DNA of 64,000 bases, from positions 13,271,638 through 13,335,637 of the forward strand of contig OU015543.1 in the NCBI GenBank assembly GCA_907165065.1, given 5' to 3'. Origin of the DNA: Caprimulgus europaeus. Taxonomy: Eukaryota > Chordata > Aves > Caprimulgiformes > Caprimulgidae. Under the pieces are notes generated by a model. It did no database searches. It was not told where the DNA came from and worked only from the letters and a program-made list of their open reading frames with translations. Position numbers and translations under genes: made by a program. Shown piece by piece: positions 9,640-23,700 of this stretch (the stretch's first letter is position 1; each line of letters starts with the position of its first letter).

Positions 9640-12600
9640 ATGGCGGCTGCGCCGGCCGGGATGCTCGGCTTCCTGGAGAGCTTCGCCACGCTGCTGCTGC
9701 GGGTCCGGCCGGACAAGTGGAGCAAGTTTGTGGGCAGTGAGGAGGCCATGGCTGTGCTGGACGAGTTCTTCAAGCAGCAGGACATGCTGGAGCTGGTGCT
9801 GGGGCTGAACCCCTCCGGGCAGCTCATGCCAACCACCTGCTTCCCACCTGCCCTCAAGGGCAAGGGCATCTACTTCGTGAAGAAGAAGAAGGAGAACATC
9901 ACCCGGGAGAACTGCCAGAGCGGGCTGCTGGTGGGAGACATCGGCCCCTCGCCAGTGGAGCACCTCATCACCGTGGTGGAGGAGGTGGGTTGCCCACGCT
10001 GGTGGGCACTGGGTGCAGGTTTGGGGCAGGTGGAACCCCACTGTGCTGCTGGGCTGACCAACCCCACCAGGACACAGCGCTGGGTGGAGGTCAGAAGCCC
10101 TTTTTTTTTTTTCCGGGGCCCCAGCTGGATCACTTCCTCCCTGTGGTTTTAAAAGCTCAGTGTAATTCCCCCTCCCCGTGCCCTGCAGCTGGGAAATGTC
10201 TGAGTGGATTTCTCTCAAACTTTCCAGAAATATTCCCACTTGGAGGACTGCCAGCCCAGAGCACCCGAAAGCTGAGTCAGGCCCCAGGAGCCCCTGCAGT
10301 TCCTCCTCCTCAATACCAGGCGCTTTAGCCCTTATACCAGCCCCCGACCCCACTGAGTCCCTGCACTTCCCAAGCCATGAGACCTGGAAACTCACCCCAG
10401 GGCGAGGGGACTCCTGGTCACACTGATGAGAAAAACATCAGCAAAACCCATCAGTGGCGGCTGGAGCTGCAGCTGGGCTGGGACCGTGCTGGGCCGGGCA
10501 GCAAGAGGGGATGTGGTGCAAACCAGCGCGGCTGCACCCTGCCCTTCGCACTGGGGGGGCCTGACCGAGCCCTCTCCTCCAGGTCATATGGCCCCTGCTC
10601 CTGAGCGAGGAGAACGCGGCGGGCTGGCCTGGGGTGGTGGTGGAGGACATCATGCGACAAACCCACCGGCTGAAGAATGAGATGTTCGTGATGGGCGGGA
10701 AGATGCAGGGGAAGCCGCTGCTCCCACTGCCAGAGCACCTGGACAACCAGGACGGCTCCAGAACCACCCTGGACTGGTGGGTGCTGCCGGCACCGCTCGG
10801 CACCAGCAAAGCCTGGCAGGGGTCTGGGGCAGCACGAGTCCCCCTGGGAGGGACAGGAGCTGGGACACCTGGGGCATCCCTGGGCACAGCCGCCCCTCAG
10901 CAGCAGAGCACCTTTGAGAGGCTCGTGCTGGGCTGCCATGCGGGTGGAGGTGGCCACAAGCGGGTGCGTGGGGCTCCCCCGGGGCAGATCGGGGCCAGTC
11001 CCGGTGCTGGAGCGTAACCTGGCCGCCTTTCAGCGCGCCGGGGCCCGTGGACACCTCGGTGCTGCACAACATCGAGACCATCGTCATCGAGTGGTCCCAC
11101 CGCATCACGGACATCCTGAGCGAGGACTCGGCGCAGCCGCTGCTGGAGAGGCAGCACCCGCTGCCCGGGACCGAGTTCGAGTTCTGGCACACCAGGACTG
11201 TCAACCTGCAGTGCATCAGCGACCAGGTACCCCCTCACCCGTGAGCGGCCAGCAGCCACGTGCCCCCGGTGCTGAGCCCCGGTGCTGAGCCCCGGTGCTG
11301 AGCCCACCACCTCTCCCTGGCAGCTGCTCTCGCCCCGAGTGACGGCGCTGGCCGAGATCCTGGAAAAGGCCAACAGCTGCTACTGGCCGGCGCTCCAGAG
11401 CATGTTCAGGGACGTTAGTGCCGGTGAGTCCCTGGGTGACGTGGGGGGCAGCTGCCCCTCATCCCTCCAGTGAGGTGTCCCCAGCTGTGACACAGTTTCT
11501 CTCCTGGCCCAGGCCTGGAGGAGGCCAAGGACGTCAGCCTCCACCTGCAACCGCTTCAGATCCTGCTGGAAGAGATGGATCAAGCAGATTACAACCAGGT
11601 AAGTCAGATGTGGCAAAATACCCCGGCACCGCCTGGCTTCCTCCTCCGGGTCGAGGCGGCGGCGCTGAGCCCCAGGGGCTGCGTGCGGGTGTGGATCCGA
11701 CCCTGGTTAGCACGGCCACAGCGGCACTGACAGGGCTCTGCTCCCGCAGCTGCAGCCCTTCGTGGACAGGGTGCTGTGCACCATCTGCCTCCTCCGCGCT
11801 CACTGCCAGCACTACAGCCTGCCTGCCCGCATCGTCGTCCTCCTGCAGAAGATCTGCAACCTCCTCATCGAGATGGTAGAGCCCCGGGGCCAGCGGCAGC
11901 TCCAGCACCGAGCCGCCACCATCTCCTCCAGCCTCCCCGTTGTGGGACTGTCAGCAGGAGGGGGACGTGGGGCGGTGTGGGGAGCCCAGCTGGGGTGACA
12001 TGGGGATACCCCAACCATGGGACTAGCAAAGCCCCCATGTAGGGATTGGGAGGGTCTGGGGGAGGTGTGGGTTGCAGGCAATCAAGCCATGGGGCAGGAG
12101 GAGCCTCCATGCTCCCCCTGCCAACAGCTCCTGCCTGAATCTGCCTGTCCTAGACCCGAAACTTCCTGAACCCCGATGACGTGATGAAGGGGCTGCAAGG
12201 AGAAACCGAGGAGGCCTTAGAGGGAATCAGCCTGAGCATTTCCACCATAGAGAGGCTTTTCCAGTCCTATGGCACTTACTGCTCTGACCTGATGCCCGTG
12301 ATGTTCCCGGTGGGTGCAGGGGACAGTGTGGGTCCCCCTGGCCCCATCCACGCCAGCTTTGCTTGCTGACAACCCCTCTCTGCTTCCAGGAGGACCCACA
12401 GTTCTGGGAGTTCCCCCCACCCCATGTCTTCAGGAGAATGAAATCCTTCTTGCACAGGCTCAAGACCATTGAGGTGACAGCACAGCAGTTTGGGGCTCCC
12501 CCTGCCCTGGGGTTCCCAGACTGGTCCCCTGAGAGTGGCTCAGGGACAAACTCCATTCTGGTCCCAGGAGCATTGCTGGGAGCACAGCGGCATCAACCCC

Positions 12601-15600
12601 AGCCAGACACCAGTGCCCCGGCACCCCTGGGGTGGGATGGGCACCCCGAGCCATGTCCCCCCGGGAAGGGTGCTCCTCGGGAGCAGTGAACTCGCAGGTC
12701 GCAGCCCTGCGCCCGCAGCGCCGGGGAGAGCCGGGGTTTCCCACCGACAGGAGCCGGACGCGATGCTGGTTTGTGCTCCCCAGGAGCTGTACCAGACAGC
12801 TGTGGAGTTCATGAAGCTGGAGAAAGCAGAGCTGGGAGGAGCGAGAGGAAACATCCTGGGGAGCCAAGTGTTTCAGATCTATGAGGAGGTCTCTGAACTC
12901 ATCAAGGGTTTTGCTGATTGCAAATACGATGCCTTAGATCCTGCAGAAGAGGTGAGTGGGTGCTGGTGTGGACATGTGTGCACTTGCTAAGGTAAAACAT
13001 CCCCTGTCAGGACACGCTGGCAGAGCTCTGTGTAGAATGTCCCACAGCAGCACCTGTGCTCGCTTTGGGGCAGCCCACGGGGCTCCGGGGCGTCTGCATT
13101 CAGTGAATCCTCGAGGGAGGATTTGGGAAGGAAGCGCAGGGGCTGCGCCGGCTGAAACCATTTTGCTTTTACTGGCAGCAACTGAACAGGGACTTTGCAG
13201 AGTTCCAGAAGAAGCTCGAGGACGTGGACAGGCGGCTGGCCACTGTCCTCTGCCAAGGCTTTGATGACTGCAACTGCCTGGCATCCGCTCTGAAGGTACA
13301 CACACCTGCCGGCCCATGGGTCCTGCCTGTGGGCACGGGGCGTCCTTGCCGGAGTGCCGGGGGCTGGCAACAGCCGCGGTGCCTGGAGCCCAGGACACTG
13401 TACCCACGCACTTGAGGGGGACCGTGGGGGTGTCACCAGGCTGTTCCGGTGGCGCTCTGAAGCACAGAAGCCAACATCTCTCTCTCCTGCAGCTGGTGCA
13501 CATGTTCTCCTCGCTGCTGGAGCGGCCTCTGATAAAGGCTGAGGTTTCCACCCGTTACTCAGCCCTGCTGGGAATGTTTCAGGCTGAGTTGGAGAAGGTG
13601 AAGGTGCTGTATGACGCCCAGACCGCTTCCTCACCACAGGACAACGGGGGCCCGGCCATCAACAAGAACATGCCGGTGGTGGCCGGGCAGCTGCAGTGGG
13701 CTCTGGAGCTGCAGCGGCAGCTGGAGGGGCAGCACAGGGACTTGTTCGCCATCCACCACCCGTACGTGAGGGTCACCCCATGGGGACACGGGGCAGCAGC
13801 CGGGGCAGGATCCAGCCCGGCGCGGGTCCTCCCCTGCCCTACTGCAGCGGCTGCTTCCTTATTGTGACCTTGACAGTGTGATGGCCAGTGCTGAAGCTAA
13901 ACTGGTGTCTGGGAAGTACGAAGACGTGATGAGGCTGCTGCAAGGCTTCCGCGAGAAGGTCTACGAGGAGTGGGCACAGGGAGCCGGCCAGGACTGCCAC
14001 TTCAGCCTGGAGCAGCCCCTGATCTGGAGGGACCCCGGCTCTTCCCTCCTGGGTGTCAACTTCAGCAAAGAGGTTGGTGCTGGCGCAGGGGGACACCAGC
14101 GCTCCCTCACCTGAGCGTCAGTCCGGCTTTCCCAAAGGCTGTGGGGAGACGTTTCGGGTTTCACTGACGAGCCTTGCCTCCGGCCATCGTGTCGCGCAGG
14201 TCGTCGCCGTTCTGCGGGAGGTGAAGTACTTGAACTTCCAGCAGCAGAAGGACATCCCAGGCAGTGCTGAGAGCCTCTTTGCTCAAAATGAGACTTTCCA
14301 AAATTTTGTGGACAACCTGGATCTCATCGTTGGCTGGTATAACGAGGCAGGTTGCAAAAGGGGGACAGCCCAGCGTAGTTCTGCTGCTCCCCCGCGTCCT
14401 CGGCACTGGCCAGGCTGAGACTGGCTGGGGAGCCCCTGGGCAAGAGGCTCTTACGGATGGGGTTCTGGAAGCCCAGAAGAGGTTGGGATACACCGGGCAC
14501 GTCACCAGCACCCCAGGTCCCTGCCCAGCCTGTGGTTGAGCCAAGGTCCTGCTGCCACCACACCAGCCTCCTTCTGCCCCTGTGGTAGTTTGGCGAGCAA
14601 AACCAGGACAGCCCCTCAAGCTCCTTGTCAGGGACATGGGGACCCCATTCCTCTGTAAACCTGGTGCCCTGGCAAGTGTGTCTCAGCTGGAGCAGGGTCC
14701 CTCCTGTGCCTGCAGCGCTCACCCAACGCGTTAACTCCTCAGGTGAAGCAGCAGCTGCTGCCGGTGGAGCTCCCGCTGGTGGCCGAGGAGCTGAGTGCCC
14801 TGGACGGGCGGCTGGCGAGCGCGGAGCACACCCTGTACTGGCACCACGAAGGTACAAACCCACCCTTGGCTGCCCAAGGCCAGAGATCTACTCTGGGCGT
14901 TTTAGGGGGTCCCTGGCACTATCCAACCTGAGAGCTGGTAGCTGCCCTCGGGTCCCTACAGCCATCACACCCCAAACGCGGACCGGGGCTCGCTGCCTTG
15001 GAGGTGTCTGAGTAACCTGTCGATGTGCGTTTTCCTGCCAGGCGTCACGGAGTACATCCACGAGATGAGAGACACCTTGTACGACCTGCAGGCCAGGGTG
15101 CAGAAAGCCAAGTTAAACATGGAAAACATCAGCCAGCTGATGCGGGTGGGTTTGCTGGCGCTGGACGAGCGCCTTCCCGGGAAGCTGCCTGCAGGGTTTG
15201 CCCTTCCCAGCACAGCGGAGCAGCTCTGTCATCTTCTCCCCCCAGGAGTGCTCGGCCACTCCCTTGTTTGAAAGGAAAGACAACAAGGAGACGGCGCTCC
15301 TGGACCTGGACGGGAGAGCAAACACCTTCTCCAAGCGCTGCGCTGCCATTACGGACACAGGCGTGAGGGTCCAGGCGATGGTGGAGGTGAGACGCGTCTG
15401 GGGACGCTTCAGTCAGGATTGGATGGACCGGGCGTGTGTCTGGCACTCGCGGCGCTCTGGACCCAGTGCTGTCCCTGCTTTTGTAACTGGGAGTGCTGGA
15501 CTCAGCCCTGGTGTGACCCACTGGTCTCTGCTGAGACAAACCTCTGGTGAAGAACCATGAAACCCTGCACATGGACTCCAGAAATCCACTGCCCTCCCAG

Positions 15601-17759
15601 GTGGGGTCTTGGCTGCAGGTTCTGGTGCCGTACAGCTGGGAGAAGGGAAGGATGCGGGATCCATGTGACAGCCAGGCAGGACAAACCCGCAGGGACCGTG
15701 AGCGGGGACTGACCCGCGGTGCCAGGAGCTGCTACGTTCGCTGAGTGTCTCCTGGCACACACAAGTTGGGTGTTTCTGCTGGCAGGAGAACGCGGCTCTG
15801 TTGAAGGCTGATAAGTCGTCGCAGCTGTGGCTGGATTATGTGGGACACATAGATGGCATCGTGCTGGACGGACTCTTCACACTTGTCCACAAATCTCTGC
15901 AGTTCCTGCTCACCAACATGTCCCCTGAGGTAGGTCCTGGTTTCCCCCACGGTGCAGTGTCCCTGCTTTGTCCGAGCTTGGGACGTGCCACCACTCGCTG
16001 TTTGGTGGCCCAACGTGCCCATCCCAGTGCACCCAGGCAGCGAGTGCCAGAGGTGCTGGTGTCCCCCCTCGCCCCCATGGCCGGGGGACCACAGGGCTGG
16101 GGGTGCTGCAGGACACGAAGCACCACAGCGGGCACTGGCCTGTTTCAGGGCAAGGCGGCCCCGTTGTTCAAGGTGCGCATGGAGCTGTCCGACGGCAGAG
16201 TGCGGTACCATCCCTCGCTGGAGACAGGAGACGAGAACAGCTTCATGGAGCTGGTGGAGAACCTGCTCAGCGATACCTACGTGGCCACGGCCTGCGTGCC
16301 TCGGCTGCTGGAGGGGAAGCTGAGCTACAGGGTCAGTCCATGGCCGGTGGCACCTCGAGGCTCAGCCAGAGGTGGGTGAGGATGCCTGGTCCCCTAGAGC
16401 TCTGCCTGTCCCTTCAGACCACCCTGGAGGAGGAGCCGGACCTCATCAGCATGCGGGAGGAGGTGGTGTCGCTGGTGGTCAACGCCATGACAGAAGGCGA
16501 GGAGTACAGCGCCAGCTTTGAGGAGCAATCCCACCTGTGGCTGGAGGACCCCAAGGAGTTCCTGCAGCGCTTCCTCACCTTGGGCAGTGCCCTCAGTGAC
16601 GAGGAGCTGGAGCTACAGCCAGAGGAACCCCGGGTTCAAGGGATCCCACCCCTCCAGCTCTTTCAGCAGGAGGTAAGGGGCGAGTGCCTGGGATGCACCG
16701 GCTCCCCAGGAGGACACTGGGTGCCTGGTGAGGTGCTGGGGGCCCGGGGAGGTGCCAGTCACAGTCTGTGACCAGCTCTTGTCCCCAGATCGATGAGTCC
16801 CAGGCGCTGTGTGAGGAGGTGTCGGGGTTTGCAGACACCGAGGTGTTTGGGGGGTGGCTGCAGAGCGACTGCCGCCCCTTCAAGCAGGCACTGCTGGCTG
16901 CCGTCAGGGGCCGGGGGCTGGTGCTCCGGCAGCACCTTGCCACACACGTCACCACCAGGTAGGAGCCTGGCTGGGATGCAACGATGGCACGGCTGCGTGC
17001 CATGTGCCTGGGCAGGGCTGACCCGAGGGACTGAGCTGTCTCTCGGGGTGCAGATGTGCAGCGTGGGGGTGGGGTGAGGCTGCGGGGCACCCCCCATCAG
17101 GGACACCCAGTGAGTGCCACCATCTTCCACCCAGCCTCCAGGAGCTGGAGGATTTCATCAAAGAGGTGAACGCTGGCTTGAGCAAACCTCTGGAGGAGGG
17201 AGACTATGACGGGCTGGTGGAGGTGATGAAGCACCTGATGAGGGTCAAGGAGAGGCAGGCGGTGACTGACAGCATGTTTGAGCCCCTGAAGGAGACAGTT
17301 GCCCTGCTCAGCACTTATGGAGAGGAGATGCCGGAGGAGATCCACCTGCAGCTCCAGGTGAGCTGCTTGGGGTGCAGGGGGCTGGGCACGGGCTCCCTGG
17401 GGCCAGGCTGCCAACACCACACGGTCCTCACTGCAGGAGCTCCCCGAGCGCTGGGACAGCACCAAGAAGCTCTCCCTGCGCGTCAAGCAGAGCGCAGCAC
17501 CCCTGCAAACCAACGAGGTCAACGGCATCCGCAGGAAGTGCCAGCAGTTCGAGGTACCTGCGCTGGGGCCTGGGGACGGGGTGGGGGCCAGTGAGCAGCT
17601 TTGGGAGGACCCCGCTGCTCTCCCTGGCTGCCACCTCCCGGCCACCCCCTGAGCCCCGTCCTCCCCGCGCAGGTCCGGCAGCACGTCTTCCGGGAGAGGT
17701 TCCGGGAAAAAGCCCCTTTTTCCTACACTGACCCCCACCCCTACAAGTCCTTGAACAAG
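9640..17759 (+). other. DNAH17: DNAH17 exons 1-23: N-terminal tail (residues 1-1238)
   Basis: Exons: 9640-9984, 10583-10776, 11034-11226, 11324-11423, 11513-11598, 11750-11875, 12154-12309, 12390-12473, 12784-12951, 13179-13295, 13493-13761, 13877-14072, 14200-14346, 14743-14851, 15042-15145, 15246-15386, 15786-15929, 16149-16331, 16418-16672, 16789-16958, 17135-17357, 17437-17553, 17673-17759. This part dimerises with partner heavy chains and binds intermediate chains at the A-tubule docking site. Recognisable tail phrases include [16 protein letters not shown] and PLFERKDNK. Exon 13 ends at a GC donor. The N-terminus is the least conserved part; a second in-frame Met is residue 8. Confidence 0.93.
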
Positions 17760-20700
17760 GTAAGGAAGGACAAGGTGCCAGGGCCACCGCTGTCCCCACT
17801 GACAACAGGGACAGAGCCATCCCTGGGGTAGGAGACGTGTCCCCAGCACACGGTGACGAGCTGACTCCTTCTCCTTTCCTCTGCTCAGGAGCAGAAGAGC
17901 ATCGCCGCCATGGAGAGCGACATGGCAGCCCTGTCCACGTCAGCCGGGCTGTTCGAGGTGTCCGTCCCGGAGTACAAGCAGCTCAAGGCGTGCCGCCGGG
18001 AGATGCGCTTGCTGAAGGAGCTCTGGGACATGATTGCCCTGGTACATGCCACGGCTTGTGAGGCAGCAGGACAGGGAGGGGAGAGTGGGAACGTGCAGAA
18101 CAGGCTCCTGGGCTCTGCTGGGCTTTGGTTTGCACGTTCCTGAGGCTGTGAGGAGCTGCCTGTGTCCGCAGATGGTGGCTGCCGGTAGCCATCTGGTCGG
18201 GCACAGTGACCGGGAGCCCTGGGCTCGGTGCTGGCCCTGGCACCAGCTGGGCACTGCCAACCAAAGGTGCAGAGTTGTTGTAGCTCCTCTGAGAGTCTCG
18301 TTGCCATGAGAGGTGGGACGAGACCCAGGACAGGTTGTCACAGCATTAGAGCAGGTCTGCTGGTGCAGCACGGGTGCAATGGGTGCGCGGGTGCTGGGTG
18401 AGCACGTGTGGGAGGCACGGTGGGTACACGGGGTGTGTGGGTGCTGGGTATGTTGCTCTTCATCCTGGGCAGGAACAGTTCTGCCAGCGACATCCTGTGG
18501 AAATGTGTTCCCAAATTCAGGTTAACACGAACATTGAGGACTGGAAGACCACCAGGTGGAAGGATATCAACGTCGAGCAGATGGACATCGATTGTAAGAA
18601 ATTTGCTAAAGACATTCGGAGCTTGGATAAGGAGACGAGAGGCTGGGATGCGTTCACAGGGCTGGACAACTGCGTGAAGAACATGATAACATCCCTGCGT
18701 GCCATGAACGAGCTGCAGAACCCAGCCATCAGGGACCGGCACTGGCAGGAGCTCATGCAGGCAACCAAGGTGCTCCCAGCCCTCCTGCCCCTCCCTGGCT
18801 CCAGCCCCTGGCCTGGGAGGCTCCCAAGATTTGCATCCATCTGTTTTAATCTGTTCTCAAAGCTGGCCCTACACAAACATTTGTGTTGGGTCTTTAAACG
18901 TGGGTGTTAATGAGCTCGTTTGGGCGAGCTGCTGGGCTGCCTCTCCGTGGAGGGGAGTCTGTGCCCCAACGGTGCTGGTTCTGCTCCAGGTGAACTTCAC
19001 CATGTCTGAGGACACAACCCTCGCGGATCTGCTGCAGCTGAACCTGCACAAGTTTGAGGATGAGGTTCGTGGCATCGTGGACAAAGCCATGAAAGAGGCG
19101 GGGATGGAGAAGGTAAATGAGGCTCGGTTTGTACCCCGCCTTGCCGAGAGCCCTGCTCCGGTGCGGCTCCGTGGCTGTTAGCGCTCGTGTTCCTGCTCCT
19201 GGGGGCTGGAGTCCCCGTGCAGCGCAGCACCCGCGGAGCTCCTGTCCCAGAGGAGACGTTCCCGCTGCTGCCTTCCCTTCCCGTGGGGCCTGGGACTCGG
19301 CACCACCGAGTCCAGCTCATTTCTCACACCCGCTCTGCAGGTGCTGAGCACCCTGGACACCACCTGGGCGACGATGCAGTTCGAGCATGAGCCCCACGCC
19401 AGGACCGGCATCATGCTGCTGAAGTCGGATGAGGTGCTCATCGAGACGCTGGAAGACAATCAAGTGCAGCTGCAGAACCTGATGTCCTCCAAGTACCTCA
19501 GCTTCTTCCTGCACAAGGTGTCGGGCTGGCAGCAGAAGCTGTCGACTGCTGACTCTGTTATCAGCATCTGGTTTGAGGTGCAGAGGACGTGGAGTCACCT
19601 GGAAAGCATCTTCATCGGCTCCGAAGACATCCGCCGTCAGCTGCCAGAGGAGTCAAAGCATTTTGATGCTATTGACCAAGATTTCAAAGTGCGAAGCCTG
19701 TCCCCAGCCCGGGTCCCCGCGGGCTCGCCGCCGTTCGGGCAGAGCTGAAGCGTTTTCCTCTTGCAGGAATTAGCGGCCGACGCGGTGAAAACTCCCAACG
19801 TGATCGAAGCCACCAACAAGCCGGGTCTCTACGACAAGCTGGAAGCCTTGCAGGAAAGGTGAGGTTGGAGCTGTCCTGGTGAAGCGGCGCGGAGAGGCCT
19901 CCTGCAGCTGGTCTGGGGCCAAAGGAAGAGTTTGAGCTCTCCAAAGCGGCGTCTGTCTCAACAGGACAAGACTTAGCGGGTGAAGCTGCTGCGTGGGGCT
20001 CTGCTGCAGGTTCCTCCCTTGTTTTCTCCTAGGCTGGCGCTCTGCGAGAAGGCCTTGGCTGAATACCTGGAGACCAAGAGATTGGCTTTTCCCAGATTCT
20101 ACTTTATTTCCTCTGCAGACCTGCTTGATATTTTATCTAACGGGAACGAGCCAGCTGAGGTAGGGGCTGTGTGCAAGTGTGGGGGCCAGGCCCGTGTCTC
20201 CTGCACCATAACACGTTAGAACAGTTCTAAAGCGTTTTCCGTGCTGATGGACAGGACACCACTCCCGGTGCCCCCTGCTCGGGGGGCAGCCCGGTGGTCC
20301 CCACCTCTGCTGTGCCTCTGCTCCCAGGTCTCTCGTCATCTCTCGAAGCTGTTTGACAGCCTGGCCAGACTGAAGTTCAAGATGGGTCCGGACAAAAAGC
20401 CCCTGAAGGTTGGGCTGGGGATGTTCAGCAGGGACGAGGAGCACGTGCCCTTTGACGCAGAGTGTGACTTGTCTGGCCAGGTCAGCCGAGCTCCAGGGAG
20501 CCTCTGCTTGCAGGGAGAGGGGTGGGCAGGGTCAGGATGGGCACTGACAGCCTGGGCACAGTGTTAAAAGCAATCATGAAGCCTTTCAGCCAAAAAAAAC
20601 CCCAGAAATGGGATTTGTGTTAGGGATGTGGAGCAGAGCTGCTGCAATATCAGAGCCACGTACGCCCCCACCAGCCTCGCAGCCCCTCGGGCTCTCACAG

Positions 20701-23700
20701 GGTGAGAATCACAGAATGGTGGGGTTGGAAGGGACCTCAGGAGATCATCCAGTCCAACCCCCTGCCAAAGCAGGTTCCCTACACCAGGTTGCACAGGAAA
20801 GTGTCCAGGTGGGTTTGAACATCTCCAGAGATGGAGACTCCACACCCTCTCTGGGCAGCCTGGCCCAGGGCTCCGGCACCCTCACAGGAAAGAAGTTTTT
20901 CCTCATGTTTCAGTGGAACCTCCTGTGCTCCAGCTTGTGCCCGTTGTCCCTTGTCCTATTACTGGCCACCACTGAACAGAGTCTGGCCCCATCCCCTTGA
21001 CACCCACCCTTTAGATAGTGATAAACACTTATAAGGTCCCGTTAGCTATTGATTAACATTGATAAGGTCTCTTTAGATATTAACATTGATCAGCTCCCCT
21101 CTCAGCCTGCCCTTCTCCAGGCTGAACAGCCCCAGCTCTCTCAGTCTTTCCTCATGAGATGCTCCAGCCCCTTCATCATCTTTGTAGCCCTCTCTGTCCA
21201 CCTCAGCCCTGGGCTGTGCGGGGTGAGCCCTGCAGCTTGTTAGGAGGCGCAGGGAGCCGCTTGCACGTGGCCACGGGGTCACACAGCCAGACCAGACACG
21301 GGCTGGGAACCGCTCGCTCAGGGTGTGCTGGATGTGACCCTCCAGGTGGAGGTTTGGCTGAACCGCGTGCTGGCCAGCATGCGCTCCACCCTGCGGCACC
21401 TGATCCCCGAGGCCGTGGTCACCTACGAGGAGAAGCCGCGGGAGCAGTGGGTGTTCGACTACCCGGCACAGGTGGGAGCTGCCGCCCGGGGCTGGGCTGG
21501 CCGGCGGCACGGGGAGCTGGAGGAGCGAGCAGAGAGCCCGGGGAGCTTTTTTCCCTTCATGGCCGTGTTTTCTCCCCATGGCTTTGCTGCAGGTTGCTCT
21601 GACGTGCACCCAGATCTGGTGGACCACAGAAGTCGGCATTGCCTTCTCACGGCTGGAGGAAGGCTACGAGAACGCCATGAGGGATTACAACAAAAAGCAG
21701 GTTGGCACCCCATGACCCGCAGCCCCTCTGCTCCGGAGAGGCGAGGTCTGGTCCGGAGGGGTCACAGGGAGACGGGCAAAGTGCCGTGGCGTTTTTCTGT
21801 TCATCTTTTCTTTCCTGCCTCAGATTACTCAGCTAAATGCGCTGATTTCACTACTGATTGGAAACCTGACCCCCGGGGACAGGATGAAGATCATGACAAT
21901 CTGCACCATTGACGTCCACGCCAGGGACGTCGTGGCCAAAATGATCCTTTCAAAGGTATTTGTGACAAGAGGAGATTTTTACTGCTCTGCTCCTGGGCAC
22001 TTCTGAGCAAAGTTTTTCCTGTTATTTTATTAGTTTCCAATATTTTCAAAGTATCCCAACTGCGTGAGGAAACCACAGGCGGGGTGTTCAGGGTGCAGGG
22101 GAGGTGACAGCACGGCCAGGGTCAGATGAGACCAGGCTGGGTCTTGTGCAAATCCAGATCGAGGAGCAATTGCCGGTTCCTGCCGCGCATGGGGGGAGCC
22201 GGCAGCCGTGGCACCGGGCTGTGCCCTGTGGCTGGCAGGCACGGGGCAGGCTGGGTCCTCACCCACCCCAGCATTGCACTGGGACCTCTTTGCACGCTCT
22301 CCTCGTGTATGGAGGTGACAAAGCATCCCGGCGTGTGCGCGGGAGCTCTCGGTGCCGGCGGGTCGAGGCGGGCAGCGCCGGTCCCTGCCCGTCCTCTGCA
22401 GCCGGCTGCTCCGCAGGTGGAGAGTGCCCAGGAGTTCGCCTGGCAGTCGCAGCTGCGGCACCGCTGGGACGAGGGCAAGAGGCACTGCTACGCCAACATC
22501 TGCGACGCTCAGCTCCAGTACTCGTACGAGTACCTGGGGAACACCCCCCGGCTGGTCATCACCCCCCTGACGGATCGGTAGGGACTCGGCTCCCCGCCCC
22601 TCCGCTGCCCACGCCGACGAGGTCAGCGCGGTGGCCGTGCCGCTGGCACCGCTCAGCCCTGCCCGTCCCCCCCCTGCAGGTGCTACATCACCCTGACACA
22701 GTCCCTCCACCTCTACATGGGGGGGGCCCCCGCCGGTCCCGCGGGCACCGGGAAGACAGAGACCACCAAGGACCTGGGCCGGGCGGTGGGCATGATGGTC
22801 TATGTCTTCAACTGCTCCGAGCAGATGGACTACAAGGTAGGGTGTGGGTCAGCGGGATGGTGGCACCAAGGCGAGAGCTCTGGGGTGTCCGATGAGACAA
22901 GAGGGGACCCAGCATGCCCCCATCCTGTTTGGCTGCAGTGTCCATCACTGGGGCTCTGAAGCTGCTCTCCTCTCCCCCGGCTCGACAGCCATCGGGAAAA
23001 TTGTGGGTCCATCCCCTGGTGCCATCCCACACCGCTCACCCCCACCACGGCTCCAGCCGCTCGTGTCCCGGGGAGCCCAGGGGGCTGGAACCTGCAGGGC
23101 ATTTCCCTAAGGAACAGCACAATCCACCAAAGCACGAGCAGATCCCAGCACTTGAGCTCTCTTAACGGATCCCACGTCGCAGCCTTGGAGTCTGAAGCCC
23201 ATCTCTGGTGCTTTCTCCCCAGTCCTGCGGCAACATCTACAAGGGGCTGGCTCAGACCGGCGCCTGGGGCTGCTTCGACGAATTCAACCGCATTGCAGTG
23301 GAGGTTTTGTCGGTGATTGCTGTGCAGGTGAGCGCCAGTCCAGGGCAGTGTGACTGGATGGGCCTCGGCAGTTCCAGCTCACGTTGCCTCGGTTAAACCC
23401 GACTTTCAAGGGGACCAGTTGCTGGTTTTATTTCCACTGTCTCATGTCAGGGAGCAAACAGAGGGGAAGTGCAGTGCAGAGGCTTTGGGCCCAGCTGTGT
23501 CCCATCCCGTCCCCCGCTCTGGCTCTGCCATCGCCCCGTGACAGGGCGTCCCGGTGCCGGGGAAGGAGCTGTTTCACGGGCAGCTCTCCTGAGCCCGGGG
23601 ATCACTGCTCTGCCGTGGCTGCAGCAAGCTGCAGCGTTGCTGATGGCGCAGCCAAACCTCCAGGCTCGCTTTCCGTGGTCGGTGAGGGTGAGCCGGGGCC

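Noticed and set aside
8730-10395. Minus-strand open frames of 379 and 425 residues across the CYTH1-DNAH17 gap
   Set aside because: They run antisense through DNAH17 exons 1 and 2 and the tandem repeats; composition artefact.
20581-20600. A-rich run considered as the poly(A) tail of a retrocopy
   Set aside because: Only eight A's, no upstream spliced-gene similarity, and the adjacent element is CR1, which does not end in poly(A).
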